A stretch of DNA of 64,000 bases, taken from JBMHDW01 sp049889175 (GTDB lineage Bacteria; Pseudomonadota; Gammaproteobacteria; Comchoanobacterales; Comchoanobacteraceae). Position numbers and translations under genes: made by a program. The notes below the pieces were generated by a model. That model did no database searches and was not told the DNA's origin. It saw nothing but the letters and a program-made list of their open reading frames with translations. Below, one piece after another: positions 17,882-27,371 of the stretch (within the stretch, counting starts at the first letter, position 1; the number at the start of each line of letters is the position of its first letter). The DNA is taken from assembly GCA_049889175.1 (NCBI GenBank), contig JBMHDW010000011.1, positions 124,001 through 188,000 of the forward strand, in the 5' to 3' direction.

Positions 17882-19144
17882 ATGTCAAATCAAGTAATCG
17901 TTACTGGTCTGGGGTGTGTTGGTCCTTTAGGTATAGGTCTGGACCAAACCTGGCAAAATGCTATTTCTGGTATGTCCTGTGTTAAAGATACTTCTTCAGA
18001 AAATGATATTTTCAAACCAAGACTGTATGCACCAGTTCAGCAGTCTTGGCTTGACCAAGCCTATGATAGCTCTGAAGCAATTGACAATGTAAAGAAGCTT
18101 AGTCGCAAGGCAGATGCTTTTATTTTGTACTCTATACTAGCTGCAGAACAAGCCATTCAACAGTCAAGTGTTCTTGATCGAGTTGATAGGGAACGGATTG
18201 CTGTTATTATTGGTGTTGGCATGGGTGGACTTCCCATGATTGAGGCCAATATGATATCTCTGTTAACCAAAGGACCCAGGAAAGTTTCGCCGTATTTTGT
18301 CCCTGGAACATTACCCAATATGCCTGTTGGTTATGTTTCCCAAATTTGGGGCTTGAAAGGTCCAAGTTTTGCAACATCTAGTGCTTGTGCCAGTGGTGGG
18401 CATGCGATTGCAGTAGGTTCAATGTTATTGCGTTCAGGTGAAGTTGACGCGGTCATCGTTGGTGGTGCTGAGGCATGTGTCTGTGATGCGAGTCATGCTG
18501 GATTTGGTGCTCTTCGAGCACTATCAACTCATCAAGATGCTTCAACTGCGTCTAAGCCCTGGGATGCTAATCGTGATGGCTTTGTATTGGGTGAGGGCTC
18601 TGCAATTATGGTTATGGAGCGCCGCGATCAAGTAGAAAAGTTTGGTGTAAACTCTTTGGGTGAGCTTGCCAGTTTTGGAATGACCTCTGACGGGTATCAT
18701 ATTACTTCTCCAGATCCTAGTGCTGAACAACATTATAGAGCAATGAATCTTGCGATGCAAAAAGCAGGATTAAATACAGCTGATGTTGGTTATATTAATG
18801 CTCATGCTACATCAACGCCAGCAGGTGATATGACAGAACCAAAAGCGATTGAACAGTTATATGGTGATCAACTTGCAAACGTTAAGGTATCTGCTACAAA
18901 ATCTATGCATGGCCACTTATTGGGTGGTGCAGGTGCATATGAAGCGGTTTTAACTTTGTTAAGTTTACAACATCAGCTAGCTTTACCAACGATAAATTTG
19001 ACCCATCCTGATCCAGATTTACCACAAGACTTTAATCCTGTTGCACTTCAACCTCAATCGATTAACACACAATACGCGTTATCCAATTCATTTGGTTTCG
19101 GTGGTACAAATACATCATTATTATTCAAACGGGCTGGTGACTAA
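17882..19144 (+). CDS. fabF: 3-oxoacyl-ACP synthase II (FabF)
   Basis: This 420-residue condensing enzyme elongates acyl-ACP chains. The active site is C169 in SSACASGGH, with the two histidines in INAHATSTP and SMHGHLLGGAG. I prefer the ATG at 17882, giving the usual MSNQVIVTGLG start; a GTG nine bases earlier is possible. The pabC gene that follows fabF in E. coli is absent and mltG begins directly after the stop. Confidence 0.95.
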   Translation: MSNQVIVTGLGCVGPLGIGLDQTWQNAISGMSCVKDTSSENDIFKPRLYAPVQQSWLDQAYDSSEAIDNVKKLSRKADAFILYSILAAEQAIQQSSVLDRVDRERIAVIIGVGMGGLPMIEANMISLLTKGPRKVSPYFVPGTLPNMPVGYVSQIWGLKGPSFATSSACASGGHAIAVGSMLLRSGEVDAVIVGGAEACVCDASHAGFGALRALSTHQDASTASKPWDANRDGFVLGEGSAIMVMERRDQVEKFGVNSLGELASFGMTSDGYHITSPDPSAEQHYRAMNLAMQKAGLNTADVGYINAHATSTPAGDMTEPKAIEQLYGDQLANVKVSATKSMHGHLLGGAGAYEAVLTLLSLQHQLALPTINLTHPDPDLPQDFNPVALQPQSINTQYALSNSFGFGGTNTSLLFKRAGD

Positions 19145-20092
19145 GTGCTGAAAGCCATTTTGGCTTTAATGATGGTGCTTATTGCTGTGATAGCAGCTGA
19201 CATATGGTTGCCAGGCAACTATGAAGCATTTGATCTTACTGTATCGCCGGGTAGTTCCTTGCGACAAGTCTGTGGGCAACTAAAAGATCATCATGTCACT
19301 CAGTCAAAGTGGACATGTTATGCATTAATGAGATCTTTAAATGCAAATAAATATTTGCAAGCAGGTCAGTTTGATATTTCTAAAAACCTATCTCATTATC
19401 AAGTGATTCAACGCATTTTATTCAAGCCGAGTAAGATGATGGATGTTACTTTTATAGAGGGTATGACAGTGTTTGATTTAGTGGCAACACTATCACAACA
19501 AGAACAACTGTATTTTTCGGAACAACTAAAGCAGGACATGCTAGCCCATCCATCAGATTATGAAGGGCGATATTATCCAGATACTTATCGTATTGCCTAT
19601 GGGGGAGATGTTGCACAAATATTGATTTCTTCAGAGCAGCGCATGAGTCAGTTATTGACTCAAGAATGGGCTAAACGTGATGTTACTATTCCAATTGATT
19701 CACCAGAACAAGCATTAGTTGTTGCTTCCCTTATTGAAGAAGAGACACCACATGATGATGAACGTCCTTTGATTGCATCTGTAATTTACAACCGTTTAAA
19801 GAAAAAAATGAAGTTGCAAATCGATGCTACAGTTCATTATGCTTTAAATGATTATGAACCTTTAAGTTACAAAGATCTTAAAACACAACATGATTACAAT
19901 ACTTATTATATACAGGGTTTACCACCAACGCCAATTGCATTGGTTCAGCCTGAATCTCTTAAAGCGGCTTTGCATCCTCAGCATACAGATTTTCTTTTCT
20001 ATGTTGCAGATACCAAAACAGGAAAACATATTTTTACACGACAATACCAAGATCATTTAAAGGCGATAAAAAGTATTAGGGGTAAATCATGA
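19145..20092 (+). CDS. mltG: Endolytic murein transglycosylase MltG
   Basis: A 315-residue YceG/MltG protein, an inner-membrane endolytic transglycosylase thought to release nascent glycan strands. One N-terminal membrane segment (about 2-20) is followed by the domain with EGMTVFDL, GRYYPDTYRI, ASLIEEETP (catalytic glutamate region) and IYNRL. The start is GTG, immediately after the fabF stop. The end overlaps tmk by 4 bp (ATGA). Confidence 0.93.
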   Translation: MLKAILALMMVLIAVIAADIWLPGNYEAFDLTVSPGSSLRQVCGQLKDHHVTQSKWTCYALMRSLNANKYLQAGQFDISKNLSHYQVIQRILFKPSKMMDVTFIEGMTVFDLVATLSQQEQLYFSEQLKQDMLAHPSDYEGRYYPDTYRIAYGGDVAQILISSEQRMSQLLTQEWAKRDVTIPIDSPEQALVVASLIEEETPHDDERPLIASVIYNRLKKKMKLQIDATVHYALNDYEPLSYKDLKTQHDYNTYYIQGLPPTPIALVQPESLKAALHPQHTDFLFYVADTKTGKHIFTRQYQDHLKAIKSIRGKS

Positions 20093-20724
20093 CTGAACAA
20101 AACAAAGGTTTATTTATTACACTTGAAGGTATCGAGGGAGCAGGTAAAAGCTCAGCAATAAGCTGTATTTCTAATTGGCTAACTGAGCACAATTTACCTT
20201 TTGTTGTTACTAGAGAGCCAGGTGGAACTGAATTGGCTGAACGTATTCGTACTTGTGTTACTGAACCAAGTAATGAGCCAATTTGTATCAAAGCAGAGTT
20301 GTTGCTGATGTTTGCTGCTCGAGCACAACATATTGAGCAAGTCATTAAGCCTTCCCTTGCTGCGGGCATATGTGTTGTTTCTGACCGCTTTGTTGACGCA
20401 AGTTATGCATACCAAGGTGCAGGAAGGAATATACCAGAAGTATGGTTGGATCAACTAACAGCAATGGTCGTTTCACAGGCCATGCCTGACGCTACGTTTA
20501 TTTTAGATGTGCCGGTTAAAGTGGGTATGTCAAGGATTCAACAACGAAATAGTTTAGATCGAATAGAGCAAGAACATAATGATTTTTTTGAAAAAGTAAG
20601 ATTGAGCTACCTTGAGCGTGCTAGGCAGGAACCGACTCGAATCAAGGTTATTGATGCGAATCAATCGATTGATAAAGTGCACGATGCTTTGGTAAATGAG
20701 CTAAGGACTTTAGTTCATGACTAA
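20089..20724 (+). CDS. tmk: Thymidylate kinase
   Basis: A 211-residue kinase that phosphorylates dTMP to dTDP. The P-loop LEGIEGAGKSS lies at 12-22, TREPGGT carries the DR(E/P)-type motif, and SDRFVDASYAYQGAGR is the second conserved substrate segment. It overlaps mltG by 4 bp and holB by 8 bp, so the three are translationally coupled. Confidence 0.95.
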   Translation: MTEQNKGLFITLEGIEGAGKSSAISCISNWLTEHNLPFVVTREPGGTELAERIRTCVTEPSNEPICIKAELLLMFAARAQHIEQVIKPSLAAGICVVSDRFVDASYAYQGAGRNIPEVWLDQLTAMVVSQAMPDATFILDVPVKVGMSRIQQRNSLDRIEQEHNDFFEKVRLSYLERARQEPTRIKVIDANQSIDKVHDALVNELRTLVHD

Positions 20725-21598
20725 TACTTGGTTTGAGCCTATTGAGCAATCATTTCATTTGGCAACACAAGCTGGTGATAATGTTGCCAATTGGCTATGG
20801 GTAGTGAAACATGACTGTGGTTTCGATGATTTGAGAAATCAGTGGTTAAAGACACAAATGTGTCATCACGATAAAGAGACTTGTGCCTGTGATTGCTCTT
20901 CATGTCAGTTATTTCCTCATCATCCAGATATTTTAATACAAGGTGAAGATCAAACGATTGGTGTTGATGCAATAAGATTGGGTATTACTCAAATCATTAG
21001 GAAGCCAACAGTAAGTCGCCATCGTATTTGGGTTTTGGTGGTTCACCAAGCAATGACAACTGCAGCGATGAATGCGCTGCTTAAAGTTTTGGAAGAGCCA
21101 CCTGCATATGCCAAAATGATATTGATGACGGAAGACGAGCATACATTACTAGCGACGATTAAAAGTCGTTTGGTATCATGGCGTATGCCAATGGTCATGG
21201 ATGTTGATGCGGTTTACCAATGGATGTCTGTGGAGCATCCATCTCTTGATCATCAGTATTTCAAAGCACTTTATTATGCATCTAGTTATCGTCCATACAC
21301 AGTCAAACAATGGTTAGATGATGATAAGGTGATTCCAGTATTAAGTTTTTTCCAACAGTGGTTATCTAATGACTCTGCAATCGTACTGAATGGGATGTGC
21401 AAAGAAGATTACTTTATTTATTTGCTAAATGGTTTTCAATATTTATGCTGGCAGTCGATTCGTCAGGGGACTTCAATTAACCGTTGTCATGAGGCCTACC
21501 GTATTACGCAAAATATTCGTAGTGATTATGAGGGTATGGTTAAGTTGCACCGACCATTATTAATGCAGCAGTGGTGCCATCAACTTGCTGAAGTTTGA
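20717..21598 (+). CDS. holB: DNA polymerase III delta' subunit
   Basis: This 293-residue protein is a subunit of the clamp loader that places the beta clamp on DNA. The zinc-site cysteines appear in the segment with CACDCSSC and ILIQGEDQTIGVDAIR follows, then NALLKVLEEPP and the SRL sensor motif, typical of delta'. It ends the fab/tmk operon, as in E. coli. Its last 19 bp overlap the convergent dapE. Confidence 0.93.
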   Translation: MTNTWFEPIEQSFHLATQAGDNVANWLWVVKHDCGFDDLRNQWLKTQMCHHDKETCACDCSSCQLFPHHPDILIQGEDQTIGVDAIRLGITQIIRKPTVSRHRIWVLVVHQAMTTAAMNALLKVLEEPPAYAKMILMTEDEHTLLATIKSRLVSWRMPMVMDVDAVYQWMSVEHPSLDHQYFKALYYASSYRPYTVKQWLDDDKVIPVLSFFQQWLSNDSAIVLNGMCKEDYFIYLLNGFQYLCWQSIRQGTSINRCHEAYRITQNIRSDYEGMVKLHRPLLMQQWCHQLAEV

Positions 21599-22707
21599 TG
21601 GGCTTGGCATAAAAAGTCATGGTAAATTTTGACCAATGTTTCTAGATCGTTGAGGTTAATGCGCTCATTAGTTTGGTGGATTCTATCATTACAACTGCCA
21701 AATTCAATTAACTGCTCACATACATTTTGGAGATAACGTCCATCAGATGTGCCTCCATTCGTGGTCATTAATGTGGTAACGCCGGTGTGATCAAATATGA
21801 TTTTTTTGAGCTGCTCATGCCATTGTGAATATTCAAAGAAAAAAGGTTGGTGATCACATATTGTATCAATTTTATGAGCATTATGAGGCATGAAGCAGCG
21901 TATGACGTCAATGATAGATTGGGAGCTCATGCCATCAGGGTATCTAAAATTTATGATTGCACAAGCTTCTGTAGGTGTGACGTTGGTCGCAGTTGACTGA
22001 CAGTTTAAATGGACAACATGAATTTTTATCGGAGGAAAGCTGGGGTGTTGGGGCCATTTATGATTGAGTATTTTATGGATGACATGTGTTAGTTGATGTG
22101 CTGCATTATATTGAATGTCTGTGTAGGCAACATGTCCAGGTTGATTATTAATGGTAAGTTGAAGCGTGCATGAGCCGCGTCTACCATTTTTGAGTTGATC
22201 ACCTAGTTGTTGATCACTGGTTGGTTCACCAACAACACACCATTTAGCGTTAAGATGTAGCTTTTGCATCTTGGTCACAATGTCTTTTGTGCCAAATTGT
22301 GCAGGTCCTTCTTCATCACTTGTAAGTGCAAATCCTATACGAATATTGCTATGACTGTGGTTTTGCATATATTGCATGGTAGAACTAATCATAGCAGCTA
22401 AATTACCCTTCATGTCTTGTGCACCACGTCCATAAAGCCAGGGATATTCAACATGAGCAGAGAATGGAGGATGGATCCAGTCACTTAGTGATCCCTCTGG
22501 GACAACATCAGTGTGTCCAGCCCAAAGAAAAAGAGGCCCCTTTTGACCTAAAATAAATAAGCTATTGGTAACGCCTTGGCATTCCCATTGATGACATTCA
22601 CTTAGCCATGGTGCAAGTAACTCTTTCAATCGTAATTGTATGGTAGCATCGTTGGGTGTTACAGATGCACTGCGGACCAACATTTTGCAAATATCGACAA
22701 CATTCAT
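21580..22707 (-). CDS. dapE: Succinyl-diaminopimelate desuccinylase
   Basis: A 375-residue M20-family zinc enzyme that hydrolyses N-succinyl-LL-diaminopimelate in the lysine and peptidoglycan precursor pathway. Metal-binding motifs are AGHTDVVPEG and GRGAQDMKGN, with the catalytic glutamates in TSDEEGPA. MTTNGGTSDGRY near the C-terminus matches the family. No clear ribosome binding site precedes the ATG, but a near-consensus promoter lies just upstream (22714-22741). dapA, from the same pathway, is at 56.8 kb. Confidence 0.94.
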   Translation of the reverse strand: MNVVDICKMLVRSASVTPNDATIQLRLKELLAPWLSECHQWECQGVTNSLFILGQKGPLFLWAGHTDVVPEGSLSDWIHPPFSAHVEYPWLYGRGAQDMKGNLAAMISSTMQYMQNHSHSNIRIGFALTSDEEGPAQFGTKDIVTKMQKLHLNAKWCVVGEPTSDQQLGDQLKNGRRGSCTLQLTINNQPGHVAYTDIQYNAAHQLTHVIHKILNHKWPQHPSFPPIKIHVVHLNCQSTATNVTPTEACAIINFRYPDGMSSQSIIDVIRCFMPHNAHKIDTICDHQPFFFEYSQWHEQLKKIIFDHTGVTTLMTTNGGTSDGRYLQNVCEQLIEFGSCNDRIHQTNERINLNDLETLVKIYHDFLCQAHQTSAS

Positions 22708-22713
22708 CCATTA

Positions 22714-22741
22714 ATTATAACTTTTATGATATTTTTGTCAA
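22714..22741 (-). promoter_or_regulatory. Near-consensus sigma-70 promoter for dapE, predicted leaderless start
   Basis: Read on the minus strand, TTGACA (22741-22736) and TATAAT (22719-22714) match the consensus exactly, with 16 bp between them. The dapE ATG begins at 22707, seven bases downstream of the -10, which is where transcription would start. The transcript is therefore predicted to be leaderless or nearly so. Confidence 0.75.
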
Positions 22742-22757
22742 AATGTTACTTTTTTGA

Positions 22758-22786
22758 CTTGAAAAATATGAAAAGATCTCTACATA
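22758..22786 (+). promoter_or_regulatory. Candidate heat-shock (sigma-32) promoter for groES-groEL
   Basis: CTTGAAA at 22758-22764 matches the sigma-32 -35 box, and TCTACATA at 22779-22786 resembles the CCCCATNT -10 with 14 bp between them. An overlapping TTGACT at 22754 could serve sigma-70. The element lies about 30 bp before groES. Confidence 0.5.
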
Positions 22787-22816
22787 ACAATTACTAGTTA
22801 ATAATTGGAGATAAAT

Positions 22817-23116
22817 ATGTCTTTAAGACCCTTAGAAGATCGCGTGATTGTTAAGCGTGACTCAAGTGACGAGAAATCATCAGGTGGTATTATTTTACCT
22901 GATTCAGCAAAAGAAGTGCCTGTTTTTGGTGAGGTGATTGCCGCAGGTCCAGGTAAACGAAATCAACAAGGTGATTTAATCACTATGCAAGTAAGTCAAG
23001 GCGATAAAATTGTATTTGGTAAGTATGCTGGTACAGAAGTTCGTTTTGATGGTCAAGATTTTCTTGTTTTAAAGCAAGATGATATTTTAGCTGTTGTTGA
23101 GACTGCTACAGCATAA
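22817..23116 (+). CDS. groES: Co-chaperonin GroES
   Basis: The 99-residue lid of the GroEL chamber. The N-terminus MSLRPLEDRVIVKR and the mobile loop with EKSSGGIILPDSA are typical. I use the ATG at 22817, preceded by TTGGAG; an in-frame start 12 bp upstream would add four unusual residues. groEL follows after 16 bp. Confidence 0.97.
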   Translation: MSLRPLEDRVIVKRDSSDEKSSGGIILPDSAKEVPVFGEVIAAGPGKRNQQGDLITMQVSQGDKIVFGKYAGTEVRFDGQDFLVLKQDDILAVVETATA

Positions 23117-23132
23117 CGAGAGAGGAGAAAAA

Positions 23133-24797
23133 ATGAGTACTAAAGATATTTGCTTTACAACTGAAGCTAAATCAGCAACCTATCAAGGTGTTAAAACTCT
23201 GTGTGACGCAGTTAGTGTGACACTTGGTCCAAAAGGTAGAAATGTTATGATTCAAAAATCTTTTGGTGGACCTAGAGTGACCAAAGATGGTGTATCTGTT
23301 GCTAATGAGATTGAATTAGAGAATACAGTTGAGAACATTGGTGCCCAGGCTGTCAAAGAAGTTTCTTCTAAAACCAATGAGCAAGCAGGTGACGGAACAA
23401 CAACATCAATTATTCTTGCTGAAAGCATTGTAAGACAATCCTTAAAGCATACCAGTTCAGGACTTAATCCAATTCTGATTAAAAGAGGTCTGGATAAAGC
23501 TTGTGACTTAGTGATTAAGAACATCAAAAGTATTGCAAGAGATGTTTCAGATCGCAAAGATCTTGAGCAAGTTGCAACGATTTCTGCAAATGGTGAAAGT
23601 GAAATTGGCACTTTAATTGCTGATGCAATGGAAAAAGTTGGCCGAGAAGGCGTGATTACTTGTGAGGAAGGCAAAAGCTTTCAGGATGAGTTAAATGTCG
23701 TCGAAGGTATGCAGTTTGATCGTGGTTTCTTATCACCTTACTTCACTACTAATTCAGAGAAGATGGTATGTGAACTTGAAAATCCATTTATTTTGTTAAC
23801 TGATAAGAAAATTTCAAATCTTAAAGATATGGTTCCATTACTTGAAAAAGTATCTCAAAGTGGTAAGCCATTGATGATTATTGCTGAAGATATAGAAGGC
23901 GAGGCTCTTGCTACTTTGGTAGTCAATAAATTACGTGGTATACTGAAAGTATGTGCTGTTAAGGCGCCAGGATTTGGTGATCGACGTAAAGCAATGCTTC
24001 AGGATATTGCTGCGCTAACTGGTGGACAAGTTATTACTGAAGAGCTTGGTTTTAAACTAGAAGACACAACACTTGAGCAACTTGGTCAAGCTAAAGGTAT
24101 TTCTGTATCAAAAGATGAGACAACAATCGTTGATGGTATTGGCGAGCAATCAGCTATTGAAGAGCGCATTAATCAAATTAAATTTGAATTAGAGCAAGCT
24201 TCTTCTGACTATGATAAAGAAAAGCTTCAAGAGAGACTTGCAAAATTGTCTGGTGGTGTTGCACTAATTTCAGTTGGTGCTGCTACTGAAGTTGAAATGA
24301 AAGAGAAAAAAGATCGTTATGATGATGCTCTTAATGCAACTCGTGCAGCCAATGAAGAGGGTGTTGTTCCAGGTGGTGGTACTGCATTTATTCGCAGTGT
24401 TTCTGTGTTAAATGATCAGCTAGCTTCTTTAACTTCTGAAGAAGAGAAAGCTGCTTTCAAAATTATGATTGCTACATTGCAAGCACCATTATTCAAGATT
24501 GCAGAAAATGCTGGTGAAAATGCTTCGATCATTGTTGATCAAGTGCTGAAAGGAATGGATGCATTCGGTTACAATGCAGCAATTAATACATTTGGTGATA
24601 TGTTTGAGATGGGTATTTTAGATCCTGCAAAAGTATCACGATGTGCTCTTGAGAATGCTGTTTCTGTTGCCGGTATGTTGCTAACAACAGAATGTGTCAT
24701 TACTGATAAGCCAAAAGAGGATGATGCAGCTGGTGCTGCTGGTGCTGCTGGTATGGGTGGCATGGGCGGCATGGGCGGTATGGGCGGCATGATGTAA
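23133..24797 (+). CDS. groEL: Chaperonin GroEL
   Basis: The 554-residue subunit of the tetradecameric chaperonin. Conserved segments include SVTLGPKGRNVMI, the ATP-binding AGDGTTTSI, and a C-terminal Gly-Gly-Met tail. I start at the ATG at 23133, which follows AGAGGAG; the first residues, STKDICF, differ from the usual AAKDVKF. A strong terminator follows within 25 bp. Confidence 0.97.
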   Translation: MSTKDICFTTEAKSATYQGVKTLCDAVSVTLGPKGRNVMIQKSFGGPRVTKDGVSVANEIELENTVENIGAQAVKEVSSKTNEQAGDGTTTSIILAESIVRQSLKHTSSGLNPILIKRGLDKACDLVIKNIKSIARDVSDRKDLEQVATISANGESEIGTLIADAMEKVGREGVITCEEGKSFQDELNVVEGMQFDRGFLSPYFTTNSEKMVCELENPFILLTDKKISNLKDMVPLLEKVSQSGKPLMIIAEDIEGEALATLVVNKLRGILKVCAVKAPGFGDRRKAMLQDIAALTGGQVITEELGFKLEDTTLEQLGQAKGISVSKDETTIVDGIGEQSAIEERINQIKFELEQASSDYDKEKLQERLAKLSGGVALISVGAATEVEMKEKKDRYDDALNATRAANEEGVVPGGGTAFIRSVSVLNDQLASLTSEEEKAAFKIMIATLQAPLFKIAENAGENASIIVDQVLKGMDAFGYNAAINTFGDMFEMGILDPAKVSRCALENAVSVAGMLLTTECVITDKPKEDDAAGAAGAAGMGGMGGMGGMGGMM

Positions 24798-24818
24798 CCA
24801 CCCAAGCTCATTGCTTTT

Positions 24819-24847
24819 AAAAAAGCCCACTTTTGTGGGCTTTTTTT
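24819..24847 (+). terminator. Rho-independent terminator after groEL
   Basis: GCCCAC (24825-24830) and GTGGGC (24835-24840) form a GC-rich stem with a TTTT loop, extended by six A-T pairs and followed by seven thymines. This is a textbook terminator that separates groESL from the ankyrin genes. Confidence 0.95.
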
Positions 24848-24893
24848 ATGCCAATTTGAATATTGTGTGCTATAGAGTCGTAGGAGTATAGTT

Positions 24894-26195
24894 ATGCATC
24901 ATCATGATAGCCACGATATTGACATCCATTCTTTGAAAAGGCGTTGGTATACGTATTTTAATGGTTCTGAACCAATGCAATGGCACACATTATCAATCGA
25001 TCAGCAGACGGGCATTAATGAACTTTATCAACATAGCCTAGAGAATGGAGATGTTAAGTGGGTTGATAGAATAGCACAACATTATTTTCATTTGGTTGAT
25101 CATGAGAAAGACCTCTTTCTTGCAGTGGAAAAAGGTTATGATGATGTAGTGGCGTGGTTTTTAAATAATGGCGTATCACCAAATTATCTTTATTATCCCA
25201 ATTTATTAAAACGTAGCACTGGTTGGATGAGTACTTTAGGGTATCAGCAACTGTCACCCATTATGCAGTCGATAACACTCAAAAAATCATTGCCTAAGTT
25301 AACAGAAAAATCAGATTTATCAATTACCAATGATGTTGGTCTAAATGGGTTTCATCAAGCTATATTAGATGGCAATGAATATGTCTTTAAGCAGGGTATG
25401 GGGCAACTACACTCTGAGCCTACTCAAGATGGATTTTTGCCAATTGAGTTAGTATGTTATCATCAGCCATCTTGGATAGATGTATTAATGAAGCAACCAT
25501 TAAAGTCACTTAATCCATCAAATATTGGTAAAATAGGACCTTTGCTATCGCTTGAATTAAAACCCACACAATATGATAAGATTTGGCAATGGCTGATTCG
25601 ATCATGTCAACAAAACGATCAATTAATCGATGCTATCGACTCTAATTGGCTATTTAAGCAAAATGATTTGCAGATAAAACGATTAATCCAACAGTCAGCA
25701 TCATGGAGCTATCAAGATAACAGAGGTAATAATTTTATAGCTTTAGCCATCATTCACGAAAGGCCAAGCTTATTACGATGGTTATTAAGTCAGAAGAATA
25801 TTGATGTGAACCAGTTTAACGATTACCATGTAACCCCGCTGATGATTGCTAATATTAAAGGAGATATTATTGCTCTTAGAGCATTATTAAAGGAGCCAGA
25901 TATTCAAGTTAATCAGATTAATAAACTCAAGTATTCAGCATTGCATTGGGCAGTTACTTGTTCTAATGATGAGTGCGTCAAAATATTGCTCAACCATAGA
26001 GAGTGTCAGCCATTTACTGAAAATATTTTTTGCCAAATGCCATTGGATCAAGCCTTGTTGACAAATAACAAAAATATTATTGACTTGTTTGATCAAAAAA
26101 GATTTCGAGATCATGTTCATCATGATCACAATGAAGTCAACAAAATGTTCCAAAGGTTAAGTCATTATGTCATTCGTTTATCAAGGTGGTATTAA
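24894..26195 (+). CDS. Ankyrin-repeat protein, first of a tandem pair
   Basis: A 433-residue protein with a histidine-rich N-terminus (MHHHDSHD). Early residues 50-100 hold one repeat-like segment (DVVAWFLNNGVSPN). The C-terminal half has several ankyrin repeats, visible as NNFIALAIIHERPSLLRWLLSQ, TPLMIANIKGDIIALRALL and SALHWAVTCSNDECVKILL. There is no signal peptide or membrane segment. Such genes in host-associated gammaproteobacteria are often secreted effectors, but no secretion signal can be proved here. TAGGAG precedes the ATG. The stop overlaps the next ankyrin gene by one base. Confidence 0.87.
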   Translation: MHHHDSHDIDIHSLKRRWYTYFNGSEPMQWHTLSIDQQTGINELYQHSLENGDVKWVDRIAQHYFHLVDHEKDLFLAVEKGYDDVVAWFLNNGVSPNYLYYPNLLKRSTGWMSTLGYQQLSPIMQSITLKKSLPKLTEKSDLSITNDVGLNGFHQAILDGNEYVFKQGMGQLHSEPTQDGFLPIELVCYHQPSWIDVLMKQPLKSLNPSNIGKIGPLLSLELKPTQYDKIWQWLIRSCQQNDQLIDAIDSNWLFKQNDLQIKRLIQQSASWSYQDNRGNNFIALAIIHERPSLLRWLLSQKNIDVNQFNDYHVTPLMIANIKGDIIALRALLKEPDIQVNQINKLKYSALHWAVTCSNDECVKILLNHRECQPFTENIFCQMPLDQALLTNNKNIIDLFDQKRFRDHVHHDHNEVNKMFQRLSHYVIRLSRWY

Positions 26196-27250
26196 TGCAA
26201 TTTCATGGTTATATTAATTGGTTAAAAACGCAAGAGAATGGTTTAAATGATCATGCATTATTGGCTAGGGCTATGCAGGAAAAAAATCAAGATATCATTA
26301 TTTATATTGTTAATATGATTCATAATAAAGAAAAGAAGAGATGGTGGCGATGGTTAATGCCATTCTCTACCTCAATAAAATACCATCAATTATTTTATTG
26401 GGTATGTATTCATGATGCACATAAAGTTTTGGATTATCTGATAAGATCAAAGAAAATTAATTTGAATAAAAGTATTGGACCTGAGTGTCTAACACCTTTA
26501 ATGATTGCCATGAGGTACCATTGCCATCATGTTTTAGAGAAAATATTGGATTATACTGAGCTTAATGTTAATGCTCGAGATAAAAATGGCATGACAGCAT
26601 TAATGCATGCCATCGTTTGGCGTTCTGATTCAGGGATTCAAATGTTATTTAGTCATCCTGATATTGATGTAAATATCATGGATAAAAAAAATAACCATGC
26701 TCTTAGTTTATCAATTAAGTGCCAATATCATGAGGCCTTCGAGTATTTATTACGTCATCCTAAGATTAATATTGAACAGCCTGTTGATGGTGGTGTTCCT
26801 CCGATCATGGTCTTATTGATGTGTCAGGATCAGCGTATGTTGAGAATGCTACTAAAATTGCATACACATGCGCTAAAAAATAATCGCTTAGCATCTGATC
26901 CATTGTTTGCAGTACAAACACCTGCCTTGTTAAAATTAATTCTGCACCATGATCCAGCTTGCGTGAATGCTAAAAATGCTTATGGCGAATCATTATTACA
27001 TACCTATTGCCGAAGAGGGTGGACACAAATGGTCAAGCAGTTACTAACGACTAAAAAGATAGACGTGAATGCAAAAGATGCTTATTTGAGGTCACCACTG
27101 ATGGTTGCGATTCAATCAAGGCGGGATGAAGTGGTATCACTACTGATTCAAGATGATCGGATCAATTTCTATGCTGCAGATACGTTAGGAAGATCTGTTG
27201 CAGATTATGTCAATGATTCAAGTGAGCATATCAAAGAAATATTTAGATAG
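26195..27250 (+). CDS. Ankyrin-repeat protein, second of a tandem pair
   Basis: A 351-residue protein made largely of ankyrin repeats: TPLMIAMRYHCHHVLEKIL, TALMHAIVWRSDSGIQMLF, SLLHTYCRRGWTQMVKQLL and SPLMVAIQSRRDEVVSLLI, with the inter-repeat DVN or NVNA turn recurring. The ATG shares its A with the stop of the upstream ankyrin gene (TAATG), and AAGGTGG lies just before it, so the pair is translationally coupled. The two could have arisen by duplication or by splitting of one long gene. The stop is two bases from the 3' end of the tRNA-Phe gene on the other strand. Confidence 0.87.
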   Translation: MQFHGYINWLKTQENGLNDHALLARAMQEKNQDIIIYIVNMIHNKEKKRWWRWLMPFSTSIKYHQLFYWVCIHDAHKVLDYLIRSKKINLNKSIGPECLTPLMIAMRYHCHHVLEKILDYTELNVNARDKNGMTALMHAIVWRSDSGIQMLFSHPDIDVNIMDKKNNHALSLSIKCQYHEAFEYLLRHPKINIEQPVDGGVPPIMVLLMCQDQRMLRMLLKLHTHALKNNRLASDPLFAVQTPALLKLILHHDPACVNAKNAYGESLLHTYCRRGWTQMVKQLLTTKKIDVNAKDAYLRSPLMVAIQSRRDEVVSLLIQDDRINFYAADTLGRSVADYVNDSSEHIKEIFR

Positions 27251-27252
27251 TG

Positions 27253-27325
<73 letters not shown>

Positions 27326-27334
27326 AGCAAGTCT

Positions 27335-27363
27335 ATTAAACGAGATTTAGTCTCTTGAGTCAA
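27335..27363 (-). promoter_or_regulatory. Sigma-70 promoter for tRNA-Phe
   Basis: On the minus strand TTGACT (27363-27358) and TTTAAT (27340-27335) are separated by exactly 17 bp, and the tRNA begins nine bases after the -10. Confidence 0.7.
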
Positions 27364-27371
27364 TCATTGGC

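Noticed and set aside
23252..23674. 140-codon antisense frame inside groEL
   Set aside because: It is a shadow of highly biased groEL codons. It has no ribosome binding site, and groEL is certain.
24725..24795. Short tandem repeat at the end of groEL
   Set aside because: It encodes the Gly-Gly-Met tail normal for GroEL and is not a CRISPR or mobile element.
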